Shown here one piece after another: positions 28,157-36,572 of a DNA stretch of 64,000 nt (the first letter of the stretch is position 1; every line of letters starts with the position of its first letter). The notes under the pieces were generated by a model, which was given only the letters and a program-made list of their open reading frames with translations, searched no databases and was not told where the DNA came from. The DNA comes from Vagococcus bubulae. Lineage in GTDB: Bacteria > Bacillota > Bacilli > Lactobacillales > Vagococcaceae. The stretch is taken from NCBI RefSeq assembly GCF_003950315.1, contig NZ_NGJT01000007.1, positions 51,024 to 115,023 of the forward strand, in the 5' to 3' direction. The position numbers were made by a program, and so were the translations under genes.

Positions 28157-29148
28157 GTTACTTAGATTTAGAAAATATTTCATTGTCATTTGATGATAAA
28201 TTAGTATTGAATGACATATCATTATCTGTAGGAAAAGGTGAACTAGTTACATTATTAGGTCCAAGTGGTTGTGGAAAATCAACTTTATTACGAACAATAG
28301 CTGGGTTAGAAGAACCCAAAACAGGTAGTATAAAACTTGATGGAGAAGAAATCCAACATAAAAGAAGTCGAGAGCGTAACATTGGGATGGTGTTTCAGCA
28401 ATATGCACTATTCCCGACTATGACTGTGTTTGATAATGTGGCATTTGGTTTAAAAGTAAAAAAATTGGATAAAAAAATCGTCCAAGAAAAAGTTGACACT
28501 GTTCTATCGTTAGTTGAATTAGAAGAATTTTCAGACAGATATGTTACACAACTCTCAGGAGGTCAACAACAGCGTGTTGCTTTGGCAAGAGCGTTAGTGG
28601 TTGAACCAAAGTTATTGTTATTAGATGAACCTCTTAGTGCATTAGACGCTCGAATAAGAAAGCAATTGCAGTTAGAAATAAGAGCTATCCAAAAAGAATT
28701 GGGTATTACAATGGTCTTTGTAACACATGATCAGGAAGAAGCAATGCGAATTAGTGATAGAATTTATGTGCTATCTGAAGGAAAATTAGAACAAGCATCT
28801 TCTCCAAATGAATTATATACTCAACCAAAAAGTCAGTTCGTAGCAGAATTTATTGGAGATTATAATCATATTCAATCAATCGATTTGATTGGTAAGATAG
28901 GAACCAATCAATATAAAAAATATTTTGTCAGACCAGAAGTGATTATGTTTGAAGAAACGCCTAATAGTATTGATATTTCTGTCGCGTTTGAAAATCAGAT
29001 TATTTTAGGTAACGTAATTAGATATCAATTTAGAACAAGTGAGAACCAAACGATTTTCGTGGATCGATTGAATAATGGAAAAATTCTTGATATTAAAGAT
29101 ATCAAGAAAGTATACATTCAAGAAGATGATTTGTTACGAATAAAATAA
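28153..29148 (+). CDS. ABC transporter ATP-binding protein
   Basis: A 331-residue ATPase with Walker A GPSGCGKST, the Q-loop VFQQYALFPTM, the signature LSGGQQQR, Walker B LLLLDEPLSALD and the switch VTHDQEEAM. The C-terminal 90 residues form a short TOBE-like domain, as in PotA/FbpC-type importers. It energises the import of the binding-protein ligand. It is last in the operon, before a strong terminator. Confidence 0.93.
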   Translation: MSYLDLENISLSFDDKLVLNDISLSVGKGELVTLLGPSGCGKSTLLRTIAGLEEPKTGSIKLDGEEIQHKRSRERNIGMVFQQYALFPTMTVFDNVAFGLKVKKLDKKIVQEKVDTVLSLVELEEFSDRYVTQLSGGQQQRVALARALVVEPKLLLLDEPLSALDARIRKQLQLEIRAIQKELGITMVFVTHDQEEAMRISDRIYVLSEGKLEQASSPNELYTQPKSQFVAEFIGDYNHIQSIDLIGKIGTNQYKKYFVRPEVIMFEETPNSIDISVAFENQIILGNVIRYQFRTSENQTIFVDRLNNGKILDIKDIKKVYIQEDDLLRIK

Positions 29149-29191
29149 AAAAGCTTTAAAATTGGAAATTTCCAGTTTTAAAGCTTTTTAC
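29148..29191. terminator. Bidirectional terminator after the ABC operon
   Basis: AAAAAGCTTTAAAATTGGAA / TTCCAGTTTTAAAGCTTTTT, a 20-bp stem with a single G-T pair and tiny loop. It also ends the convergent GGDEF gene. Confidence 0.93.
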
Positions 29192-30366
29192 ACGTTTTGA
29201 TAGGTAGTAACCAGTTGGTTTTTACCATTTCTTTTTGCTTCATAAAGCATATTATCAGCTAATTTGTACATGTCTTCAGTATTAAACTTTTTCTTTTCAA
29301 TACTTGTTGCTTCAATAATAGCAAGACCACATGACAACTCAATTGGAATGGCTAAATCTTCATAAAGACAAGGAGATTGATTGATTAAGGTTAATTTTTT
29401 TTCAATAAAGGCATCAGGTTGAGTCAAAGGAGCTTTGAAAATCATCGCAAATTCATCTCCACCAATTCGGCAAATTCGAGGTGATTCTAGTGGTGTTTTA
29501 TCTTTTGTTAATAGATTGGCGACATGCATTAAAACATGGTCTCCAGCTAAATGACCATAGTGATCATTGATTTCTTTAAAATTATCAATATCCAAAATAG
29601 CAATAGCGCAGGTTTTTCTGTTGCTAATTAAGTCATTGTAAACGTGATCCAAGAAAAAATAAAATGACTCTTTATTGTATAGTTTAGTCAAGTGGTCATA
29701 AATGGATGATGTTCGATAAACATGTATGGTTTTTGAAATAGAAATAGACGAGTCAATCAACCAAGCAGTAAATAAAAAGACTAACGAAAAAATCATAATA
29801 TATGATAGGACGTTAACTAAACTCTTAAAGGATGACGGTGGAGAAAAAATGACACTAAATGAGATTAATCGAATGGTTAATGCCACAATAAGAAAGGTCA
29901 GTACCGATTTTTTTTGTGAAAAATGTTGTTTTTTTATGATAGTAGCTAAAATAACTAACGATATGGTGAGAAAAATATTATTAAAGTACTCGTAAATATA
30001 AGCACCTCTTACGGTATATTGAATTAATTTCAACACAATTAATGTCGCGCCATTAAACATACCAATCAAAGTAGAGCCATAATAAATGGAAAAAAAGATA
30101 GGAAGGTATCTCACGTCAACAGTCAAACCACCATATAATGGGACAGGTATTTTGTTGAGTGAAATAAAAAAGCAAAGTATCCCCACAATCATTCCAAGAA
30201 ACATTTGGTGACCTATTGATAAAGATACGCGACCTGTTTGGTTCATAAAATCAGAATCAACCTGACTATCAGCTAGAGATTGACGAATGGATAGAAAATA
30301 CAGCGTCAATGAAGTACTAACAATGATAGACAAGTTGATTAAAATAGCATTAACAAAACTTAGCAT
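29188..30366 (-). CDS. Membrane diguanylate cyclase (GGDEF)
   Basis: A 392-residue protein with about six N-terminal transmembrane segments that resemble a 5TM-LYT sensor (VDVRYLPIFFSIYYGSTLIGMFNGA) and a C-terminal GGDEF domain (about 220-390). The catalytic motif GGDEF is intact at residues 302-306 and LDIDNFKEINDHYGH supplies the metal site, so it should make cyclic di-GMP from GTP. An inhibitory RxxD site five residues upstream is absent. Its TAGGAG ribosome site overlaps the Mga-like gene stop, indicating one transcript. No EAL or PilZ partner is present in the window. Confidence 0.92.
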   Translation of the reverse strand: MLSFVNAILINLSIIVSTSLTLYFLSIRQSLADSQVDSDFMNQTGRVSLSIGHQMFLGMIVGILCFFISLNKIPVPLYGGLTVDVRYLPIFFSIYYGSTLIGMFNGATLIVLKLIQYTVRGAYIYEYFNNIFLTISLVILATIIKKQHFSQKKSVLTFLIVALTIRLISFSVIFSPPSSFKSLVNVLSYIMIFSLVFLFTAWLIDSSISISKTIHVYRTSSIYDHLTKLYNKESFYFFLDHVYNDLISNRKTCAIAILDIDNFKEINDHYGHLAGDHVLMHVANLLTKDKTPLESPRICRIGGDEFAMIFKAPLTQPDAFIEKKLTLINQSPCLYEDLAIPIELSCGLAIIEATSIEKKKFNTEDMYKLADNMLYEAKRNGKNQLVTTYQNV

Positions 30367-30377
30367 GTATAAAACTC

Positions 30378-31883
30378 CTAATAATAAGTATTGTTTAAAT
30401 AAGTAACCACTTTTTCATCTAATTGATGAGTATTGTTAATCGCTCGTCTAATAGTTCCCCAATCTGAATTAGAGGGAATATCATCAATAACGACTAATTT
30501 ATCTTGTGGCAATAATTCAGAGTCAAATGTACTCACAATGATATCATAGGATTGAAAATATTCTTTGGGGATATCTTCAATAAAAATAACTGATTGAGTA
30601 TAGGGTTCAATAAGAGCTTTATTGTCAAAGTTTTTTTGAATCATTTTAGATAAAAAGTCAGAGTGATCATGTCCTAAACTACTCATAACAAGAATTCTAG
30701 CTTTTTGTTTTTTATTTTCTAACAAGGTTGGCAAATCAGTCCATTGAATCATAATCGTACAAAGCACTTCATAAAAATAGTCAGTGTGCCATGGAAAATT
30801 AGTTGATTTTTCTAGTTTAATTAATTCTTGTTCAATGACTAGAGCCATAGTAGGAAATAGTTTTTTTATTGCCACAGCATTGTAGAAGCTTTTATTAAAA
30901 ATAATGTAGTTTGGATATGGGTAAATTGTATGCTGTAAGTAAGTATGCTTCATTGAATTTTCAATTTTATCAGATAACTGATTGGTTAGTGTAAAATCAA
31001 AGACGTTTCGAATATTTTTCATCAGGTGTTTGATTTCTTTGGTAACATGTAGGTATTCTTCTTCAGAATGCCAATTAATTAAATGATAGTAGAGAGAGAA
31101 CATTAAATCATAAATCAGTTGATCATTTATCACTAAGCCATAATCTTTAGCAATATCAGCCAAGTTATCCGCATTTCTATCAAGTGAATGGTACATTTTT
31201 TTTGTAAAGATGCTCTTATCATATCCCTCAATAAAAAATTCTTGGCTTTGACGAGTTAATGATATACAAAGAATATAACTAATAAGTAGTATATCTTTTT
31301 CTGAAATATCTTCATTAAAATATTCTACAATATCTTTAACAAATTGAATGGTTTTCTTTTTATCAGACGGAAAAGGCCATTCATTAATTTGATACGCTTC
31401 GAAAAAATAATTTGTATAGAAAAATCGAACAAAAAACTCATCTTTTCCAATAACTCGACATGGCTTTTTTTCTAAAGTCAGTCCGTATTTTTTTAAGGAC
31501 TTGGAAACATCACTTGTGATCCTATACAAAGAAGATTCACTAATAAATAATTTTTCGCCCCATTTTTCTATACTAAGTGTGGTGTCAAAAAAGACTGATT
31601 CGATTAAGCGAAAGGCTTCAGAATTTTTAAGCACATATCGATAAACGACTTCAATGTGACTACTGGGTTGAGTTTGTAGACGAACCCCATTTTTTTTAGA
31701 TGTTTCAATGAGCAAATGTGGGTACCAATTTTCTTTTAAGTAACTCACATCATTATTTATTGTTCTTAACGAGGCATTATTACTTTTTGCCAGTTCGTTA
31801 GAGCTAATCCAGTCAGAGACTTCATTGAGCTGTTCAAGTATATGAAGACGTCTCTGAGTGGGTGTATCAAGAAGTTCGCGCAT
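30378..31883 (-). CDS. Mga-like helix-turn-helix transcriptional regulator
   Basis: A 501-residue protein with the Mga/AtxA layout: two N-terminal winged-helix segments (about 10-60 and 95-150, the second with LFISESSLYRITSDVSKSL), a long central PRD-like helical region and a C-terminal EIIB-like part (KARILVMSSLGHDHSDFL). Mga proteins are global regulators of surface and virulence genes in streptococci. Here the partner is the GGDEF gene 11 nt downstream. The ATG follows AAAGGA. The targets are unknown. An 18-bp dyad lies in its upstream region. Confidence 0.82.
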   Translation of the reverse strand: MRELLDTPTQRRLHILEQLNEVSDWISSNELAKSNNASLRTINNDVSYLKENWYPHLLIETSKKNGVRLQTQPSSHIEVVYRYVLKNSEAFRLIESVFFDTTLSIEKWGEKLFISESSLYRITSDVSKSLKKYGLTLEKKPCRVIGKDEFFVRFFYTNYFFEAYQINEWPFPSDKKKTIQFVKDIVEYFNEDISEKDILLISYILCISLTRQSQEFFIEGYDKSIFTKKMYHSLDRNADNLADIAKDYGLVINDQLIYDLMFSLYYHLINWHSEEEYLHVTKEIKHLMKNIRNVFDFTLTNQLSDKIENSMKHTYLQHTIYPYPNYIIFNKSFYNAVAIKKLFPTMALVIEQELIKLEKSTNFPWHTDYFYEVLCTIMIQWTDLPTLLENKKQKARILVMSSLGHDHSDFLSKMIQKNFDNKALIEPYTQSVIFIEDIPKEYFQSYDIIVSTFDSELLPQDKLVVIDDIPSNSDWGTIRRAINNTHQLDEKVVTYLNNTYY

Positions 31884-31933
31884 AGATGTATTCCTTTCGT
31901 ATGAAATTTATTTATAACAATCACGTCACTATT

Positions 31934-31951
31934 AGGATTTAATATAATCCT
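31934..31951. promoter_or_regulatory. Dyad upstream of the Mga-like gene
   Basis: AGGATT-6 nt-AATCCT, perfect 6-bp arms, about 50 nt before the Mga-like start codon; a TATATT within the centre could be a -10. Possible operator. The rest of the 257-nt gap to yugP shows only AT-rich DNA and a TACAAT -10-like element near 32101. Confidence 0.4.
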
Positions 31952-32140
31952 CACTCTATAAAGATACCTTATTTTGTATAAAAAATCTACTTAACGAAAA
32001 GGACTCTTTCGAATATTAAGAATTTATTAAAACACCATTAAATAAAGGGTTGTTAGTCTGTTTTTTTATTTAATTTATAAACGTTTTTTATAAAATCTGT
32101 TACAATAACACTAAGACAATAATAAGGAGGATATAGAAAT

Positions 32141-32839
32141 ATGATTTATCCATTTTTTGATAGTACGTATATATTAGTCATTATTGGCATGTTGATATCA
32201 ATGGTAGCATCTAGCTATGTCAATAGCACCTACCGAAAATTTGACAAAGTGATGAATAGAAAAGGATACACAGCAACAGACGTTGCACGACTTATTTTAA
32301 AAGATTCAGGTATCCATAATGTTGGCGTTCAACAAATATCGGGTGATTTGACAGATAATTATAATTCTAGTACCAAAATTTTAAGTTTATCTCAAACAGT
32401 TGCAGATTCTCGTTCTGTTGCCGCAATTGGTGTTGCCGCTCATGAATGTGGACACGCTGTTCAAGATCAAAAACATTATGCCCCATTAAAACTAAGGATT
32501 GCAATGGTTCCGGTTGTTAACTTTGGTGCTAAAATATCTATTCCATTAATTTTGATTGGGGCTATATTTTTTAGTGCCACACCAGCATTAGTGACGATAG
32601 GATTGTGGTGTTTTGCTTTAACTTTTCTTTTTCAAGTAGTGACCTTACCAGTAGAATTTAATGCCTCACGACGAGCATTGGCTATATTAAGTGAGAATCA
32701 TATTTTAGAAGATGATGAATTAGTGATGGCTAAAAAAGTGCTAACAGCCGCCGCATTAACTTATGTAGCAGCAGCTGTAGCATCACTCTTACAAGTGTTA
32801 CGTCTATTTTTATTATTTGGAAACAATAATAGAAACTAG
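32141..32839 (+). CDS. YugP-family membrane zinc metallopeptidase
   Basis: A 232-residue membrane protein of the Zn_peptidase_2 family. An N-terminal transmembrane helix (residues 8-28) precedes the zinc motif HECGH in VAAHECGHAVQDQ, and two or three membrane segments follow. The family is widespread in Bacilli and its substrate is not known. AAGGAGGA precedes the ATG. The stop overlaps the end of the convergent regulator gene by 4 bp, and there is no terminator between them. Confidence 0.85.
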   Translation: MIYPFFDSTYILVIIGMLISMVASSYVNSTYRKFDKVMNRKGYTATDVARLILKDSGIHNVGVQQISGDLTDNYNSSTKILSLSQTVADSRSVAAIGVAAHECGHAVQDQKHYAPLKLRIAMVPVVNFGAKISIPLILIGAIFFSATPALVTIGLWCFALTFLFQVVTLPVEFNASRRALAILSENHILEDDELVMAKKVLTAAALTYVAAAVASLLQVLRLFLLFGNNNRN

Positions 32840-33696
32840 AGTGAAAGAATCATTAAGTAACAAAGAGTTAATTCGGTCATGTTTTTGAGAGAAATACCTG
32901 TTTGTTCTGAAAATTTATCTAACTTGTATTGAAGAGTGTTTCGATGGGTGTAAAGCTTTTTAGCACTAGAAGTCATATTACCTTGTTCAGTCCATAATGT
33001 TTTAATCATCAAAACAGTTTCTTCATCGAAAATAGTAGATTGATACAAATTAGTCATTAAGGCACTTTCCTTAATGGCTTTTTTTGTTAGATATTCTAAT
33101 GCAACTTCTTCAAAAACGAAGACATCGTTAGGATGAAAGTGTGAAAAGAATTGATTGAAGATGGTTTGTTCTTCTTTAAAACACGTAATAAATGTAGGGG
33201 ATACCTGTTGAAATTTGCCAACAAAAGCTGTTGCTTGAATTAAAAATTCTCCTTCTAAAGTAAGAAGCATAGCTCTAATATCTTCTGTTGAATATAGAAT
33301 GGTTGTTTGTTGTTCAACCAAAATAGCAGACGTTTCATCTATAAAAAATGAATCCACGATTGAATCAAATAATTTTGAAAAGTGAGTGAGCCACATTTTT
33401 TTATTGGTTGCGTCTTTTCTTATTCTAATCTGAATGATACGATAATAGCTGGATGATGTGGGCATCTCTACTTGATTAAATAAATAGTCATACCAAAGAT
33501 GACCGTTAGAGACTTTAGTTACAGGCTGTTTGATCATCAATTCAGTTAACAAGGTAGCTTCTCTTTGCGAAATATCTTGTTTTGAAAGGTAAAAAAAGCC
33601 ATTATCAATTGGAATAATTAAATCGCTTGATTCCTTATCATAGGTAGATTTGATATATCCAGTAGGAAAAAGTGTTTGAAGTAAGTGTGTATTCAA
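32836..33696 (-). CDS. PucR-type helix-turn-helix regulator
   Basis: A 286-residue protein whose C-terminus carries the PucR/CdaR-type helix-turn-helix (AKKLYTHRNTLQYKLDKFSEQTGI). The N-terminal part is divergent and gives no recognised ligand domain. It probably starts at TTG 33694-33696, preceded by AAGGATG. No obvious target gene is adjacent: divergent tadA and convergent yugP are housekeeping. Function beyond DNA binding is unknown. Confidence 0.7.
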   Translation of the reverse strand: MNTHLLQTLFPTGYIKSTYDKESSDLIIPIDNGFFYLSKQDISQREATLLTELMIKQPVTKVSNGHLWYDYLFNQVEMPTSSSYYRIIQIRIRKDATNKKMWLTHFSKLFDSIVDSFFIDETSAILVEQQTTILYSTEDIRAMLLTLEGEFLIQATAFVGKFQQVSPTFITCFKEEQTIFNQFFSHFHPNDVFVFEEVALEYLTKKAIKESALMTNLYQSTIFDEETVLMIKTLWTEQGNMTSSAKKLYTHRNTLQYKLDKFSEQTGISLKNMTELTLCYLMILSL

Positions 33697-33779
33697 ATTA
33701 AATCATCCTTTATTTTATGTTAAAGTCATTCTAACATAAAAATAAAGCCTAAAAACATCTTTTTATAGAGGGGTTAAAA

Positions 33780-34310
33780 ATGTTAGAGAAAAAAATAGAG
33801 CTATCTGAAAAAGAAAAAAATAACTATATGAAAGAAGCATTGTTAGAAGCAAGAAAAGCTGAAATGATGGGAGAAGTTCCTATTGGAGCTGTTGTTGTTT
33901 TAGAAGGTAAAATTATTGGACGTGGACATAATGTACGTGAGTTTTCACAAGATGCTACAACACATGCCGAAATGATTGCCATAAGAGAAGCAAACAGACA
34001 AGTGGAAAGCTGGCGATTAGAAAAAGCTCATTTGTTTGTCACACTTGAACCCTGTCCAATGTGTAGTGGTGCGATTCTTTTATCAAGGATAGAAAATGTT
34101 TATTTTGGAGCGATGGATCCAAAAGGTGGCACAGTAGGTTCTTTGATGAATTTATTACAAGATAGTCGCTTTAATCATGAGTGTTATGTTGAGCAAGGGA
34201 TTTTAGAAGAGGAATGTGGTGCAATATTAACCCATTTTTTCAAAGAAATAAGAAAAAGAAAGAAAGAAGCCAAAAAGACTAGTAATCTATCAAAAAATGT
34301 TGTACAATAA
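33780..34310 (+). CDS. tadA: tRNA-specific adenosine deaminase
   Basis: A 176-residue cytidine-deaminase-fold enzyme that converts the wobble adenosine of tRNA-Arg(ACG) to inosine. The zinc motifs are present: HAEMIAIREA with the catalytic glutamate, and EPCPMCSGAI. The lysine-rich C-terminal tail is slightly longer than in E. coli. AGAGGGG precedes the ATG. The SRP RNA gene follows at once, the usual tadA-ffs order in Bacilli. Confidence 0.95.
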   Translation: MLEKKIELSEKEKNNYMKEALLEARKAEMMGEVPIGAVVVLEGKIIGRGHNVREFSQDATTHAEMIAIREANRQVESWRLEKAHLFVTLEPCPMCSGAILLSRIENVYFGAMDPKGGTVGSLMNLLQDSRFNHECYVEQGILEEECGAILTHFFKEIRKRKKEAKKTSNLSKNVVQ

Positions 34311-34313
34311 TAT

Positions 34314-34411
34314 TTGCCGTTATGGCTAGGACAATGGTGGGCTGATGAAGCGTGTCAGATCTGGAAGGAAGCAGCACTAAGTCGGTGCCGCCATGTGTCT
34401 GATTTTTATAT
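34314..34411 (+). ncRNA. ffs: Signal recognition particle RNA, small bacterial type
   Basis: The conserved domain IV core GTCAGATCTGGAAGGAAGCAG (about 34353-34374) matches the bacterial SRP RNA apical loop that binds Ffh. Flanking segments pair as an extended rod (TATGGC with GCCATG). A TACAAT -10-like element lies at the end of tadA. The predicted size, about 100 nt, indicates the short form without an Alu domain. In many Bacilli dnaX follows; here a cupin gene does. Ends are estimated. Confidence 0.9.
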
Positions 34412-34434
34412 AGGTATTAAGCCTATTTTTTTTT
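34410..34434 (+). terminator. Terminator of the SRP RNA
   Basis: ATAGGT / GCCTAT with a 5-nt loop followed by nine T residues. Confidence 0.75.
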
Positions 34435-34445
34435 GCTTAAAATTA

Positions 34446-34490
34446 ATAAAAAACACGCCACAGTGAGTTGCTCGCTGTGGCGTTTGTGTT
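34446..34490 (-). terminator. Terminator of the cupin gene
   Basis: On the minus strand a stem around CGCCACAGCGAG / CTCACTGTGGCG is followed by TTTTTTATT. Confidence 0.85.
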
Positions 34491-34497
34491 ATATTAT

Positions 34498-34920
34498 TTA
34501 GTCTTCATTCGGATCGTCAATAGCATCTTGATGCGTTGGATGAGCAGTTCCAGGTAGATGATCTGGACCAGCGTATAAAGTATAAAGTTTTAATGGTTTG
34601 TCACCAATGTTTTCAACATTATGCCACATATCTGCAGGAACAAAAATCGCATCATCGTCAGAAACTTCTTTAACAAATGTTAAATTATCTTCAGCATCTC
34701 CCATTTTGCATAGTCCTTTTCCTTCTTCGATACGTAAAAATTGATCAATACCATGGTGAACTTCTAAACCAATATCATCTCCAGGTTGAATAGACATTAA
34801 AGTCATTTGCATTTTTTTACCTGTCCATACTGTTGTACGATAGTTATCATTTGCTAAAGTCCATTCTTCAACGTTTTCTACTACTGGTTTTTGTCCTCTG
34901 TCTGTAAAATCAAAAGTCAT
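34498..34920 (-). CDS. Single-domain cupin protein
   Basis: A 140-residue small beta-barrel protein. The two cupin motifs are recognisable: GLEVHHGIDQFLRIEEGKG (metal ligands His-His and Glu) and FVPADMWHNVENIG (final His). Such proteins bind Mn, Fe or Zn and have varied or unknown roles, often sugar or dioxygenase chemistry. GGGGGA precedes the ATG. It is monocistronic and very acidic at its C-terminus. The function is not predictable. Confidence 0.82.
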   Translation of the reverse strand: MTFDFTDRGQKPVVENVEEWTLANDNYRTTVWTGKKMQMTLMSIQPGDDIGLEVHHGIDQFLRIEEGKGLCKMGDAEDNLTFVKEVSDDDAIFVPADMWHNVENIGDKPLKLYTLYAGPDHLPGTAHPTHQDAIDDPNED

Positions 34921-35079
34921 TATTTATTCCCCCAATGTTATTTTATATACCTATCATAACATAAAATAATCCGTTTACAAGTAATTAGTATTATTTGATA
35001 ATTATTATAATCTAAAAAATAAGGCAACTCTTATCATAGAATAAAGAGCAAAAACCAAATAATGTAAGGGTTTTATAAA

Positions 35080-35100
35080 AGTATTAATAAAACTAATAGT
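35080..35100. promoter_or_regulatory. Operator-like site upstream of acyl-CoA dehydrogenase 1
   Basis: The right half AACTAATAGT (35091-35100) is identical to the right arm of the palindrome upstream of the thiolase gene, and the whole 21-bp site agrees at 17 of 21 positions. It lies about 100 nt before the start codon. The rest of the 278-nt gap back to the cupin gene shows AT-rich DNA only. Confidence 0.55.
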
Positions 35101-35198
35101 TAACATAATTTTTGTTAAGTAGCCATGTTCGTGAAAACGGATTATTATTTGGGTGTAGACAAGAAATAACAAAAAATAAATTTTTGGAGGAACGAAAC

Positions 35199-36401
35199 AT
35201 GTCATATTTAGAAGAATTGAAAGAATTTTATCCATTAGATTTGTATGCCTTTTCAAGAGGGCTAACAGAAGGTGAATTCACTGTTCTTAAAAATTTACGA
35301 ACTGTTCTAGAAGAAAAAGTAAAACCAGTTGTTAATGAACACTGGGAAAAAGCAGAATTTCCATTTGAAGCATTTGGAGAAGTAGCAAAAGTTGGCATTA
35401 TGAATAGTCCTTTATTATTTGAAGGTCGTGAAGGCGAACGCAAACCAAGTGAATTATACAATGCATTTCTTTATTTAGAATTAGCTAAATTAGATGCTTC
35501 AATCGCAACGTTCTATACAGTTCATGGTGGTTTATGTTACAACACAATCTTAATTGGTGGTAGCGAAGAACAAATCGCTCACTATGCACCAAAAGTTGCT
35601 TCATTTGAATGGCAAGGTTGTTTCGGTTTAACTGAGCCAGATCATGGATCAGATATTGCTGGAGGATTAGCAACAACTGCTGAGAAAAAAGGCGATAAAT
35701 GGGTTATCAATGGAGAAAAACGTTGGATTGGTGGAGCAAATACAGCGGATATCTTACCAATTTTTGCTCGTGATACAGCTGACAATAAAATCAAATGTTT
35801 TATCGTTCAAGGTGGATCTAAAGGACTTAAAGTGGATGTTATCCAAAACAAAGTGGCATTAAGAGAAGTACAAAATGGTCATATCTATTTAGATAACGTA
35901 GAAGTAGATGATAGCGCACGTCTAGCGAACGTTAATGGATTTAAAGATGTTGCTCGTATTTTACGCTCAACACGTGCTGACATTGCTCATTTAGCAATGG
36001 GAATGACTTATGGCTCATTAGAAGCAGCTCTTAAATATGTGAAAGAACGTGACCAATTTGGTAAGAAAGTCTCTTCATTCCAATTAGTTCAAGAAAAATT
36101 AGCTCGTATGGAAGCAAACGTTGTAGCAACAATGGCTTACTCAGTGCAATTAGCTAACTTACAAGAACAAGGTGAATTCTTAGAAGAAAACTCAGCACTT
36201 GCTAAAATGCATAATGCTTTAAGAATGAGAGAAACTGTTTCTTTAGGCCGTGAAGTATGTGGTGGTAACGGAATTACATTAGAAACTGATGTTGCTCGTT
36301 TCTTCGCAGACGGAGAAGCAATTTACTCTTATGAAGGAACACACGAAATTAATGCGTTAATCGTTGGTCGTCATTTAACTGGTCAAGGTGCTTTCGTTTA
36401 A
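35199..36401 (+). CDS. Acyl-CoA dehydrogenase 1 (glutaryl-CoA-dehydrogenase-like subgroup)
   Basis: A 400-residue FAD enzyme that oxidises the alpha-beta bond of an acyl-CoA (or, run in reverse with a reduced donor, reduces an enoyl-CoA). Motifs: CFGLTEPDHGSD (FAD/substrate), KRWIGGANTADI, the RDQFGK helix and the C-terminal SYEGTHEINALIVGR with the catalytic base Glu379. The YEGTHEINxLIxGR form is that of glutaryl-CoA dehydrogenase relatives, but substrate cannot be assigned. The start at 35199 follows GGAGG; the longer frame lacks a site. No etfAB genes occur in the window. Confidence 0.9.
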   Translation: MSYLEELKEFYPLDLYAFSRGLTEGEFTVLKNLRTVLEEKVKPVVNEHWEKAEFPFEAFGEVAKVGIMNSPLLFEGREGERKPSELYNAFLYLELAKLDASIATFYTVHGGLCYNTILIGGSEEQIAHYAPKVASFEWQGCFGLTEPDHGSDIAGGLATTAEKKGDKWVINGEKRWIGGANTADILPIFARDTADNKIKCFIVQGGSKGLKVDVIQNKVALREVQNGHIYLDNVEVDDSARLANVNGFKDVARILRSTRADIAHLAMGMTYGSLEAALKYVKERDQFGKKVSSFQLVQEKLARMEANVVATMAYSVQLANLQEQGEFLEENSALAKMHNALRMRETVSLGREVCGGNGITLETDVARFFADGEAIYSYEGTHEINALIVGRHLTGQGAFV

Positions 36402-36454
36402 TTTTTAATCATCAATTTTCCAATTATCAAAAACTTTTGAATTAAATAGAGTAT

Positions 36455-36492
36455 AAGCTGCTAAATTAGTCATGGATTTAGCAGCTTTTTTT
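36455..36492 (+). terminator. Terminator after acyl-CoA dehydrogenase 1
   Basis: AAGCTGCTAAAT / ATTTAGCAGCTT, a perfect 12-bp stem with a 9-nt loop, followed by T7. Confidence 0.92.
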
Positions 36493-36572
36493 GTTGAATA
36501 AACGCTTTTATGTTGATATTTTTAAAGTGTATGAGTATGCTTAAAGCAAAGAAAATAAAAGGGGTTAACAGC

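Noticed and set aside
29440..29480. Product-inhibition site in the diguanylate cyclase
   Set aside because: No RxxD is found five residues before GGDEF; the nearby sequence reads ESPRICR.
29726..29995. Plus-strand 89-residue frame opposite the GGDEF gene
   Set aside because: No ribosome site, no domain, and antisense to a conserved coding region.
35131..35146. cre-like TGAAAACGGATTAT upstream of acyl-CoA dehydrogenase 1
   Set aside because: At least two conserved positions in the 3' half are wrong and it lacks dyad symmetry.
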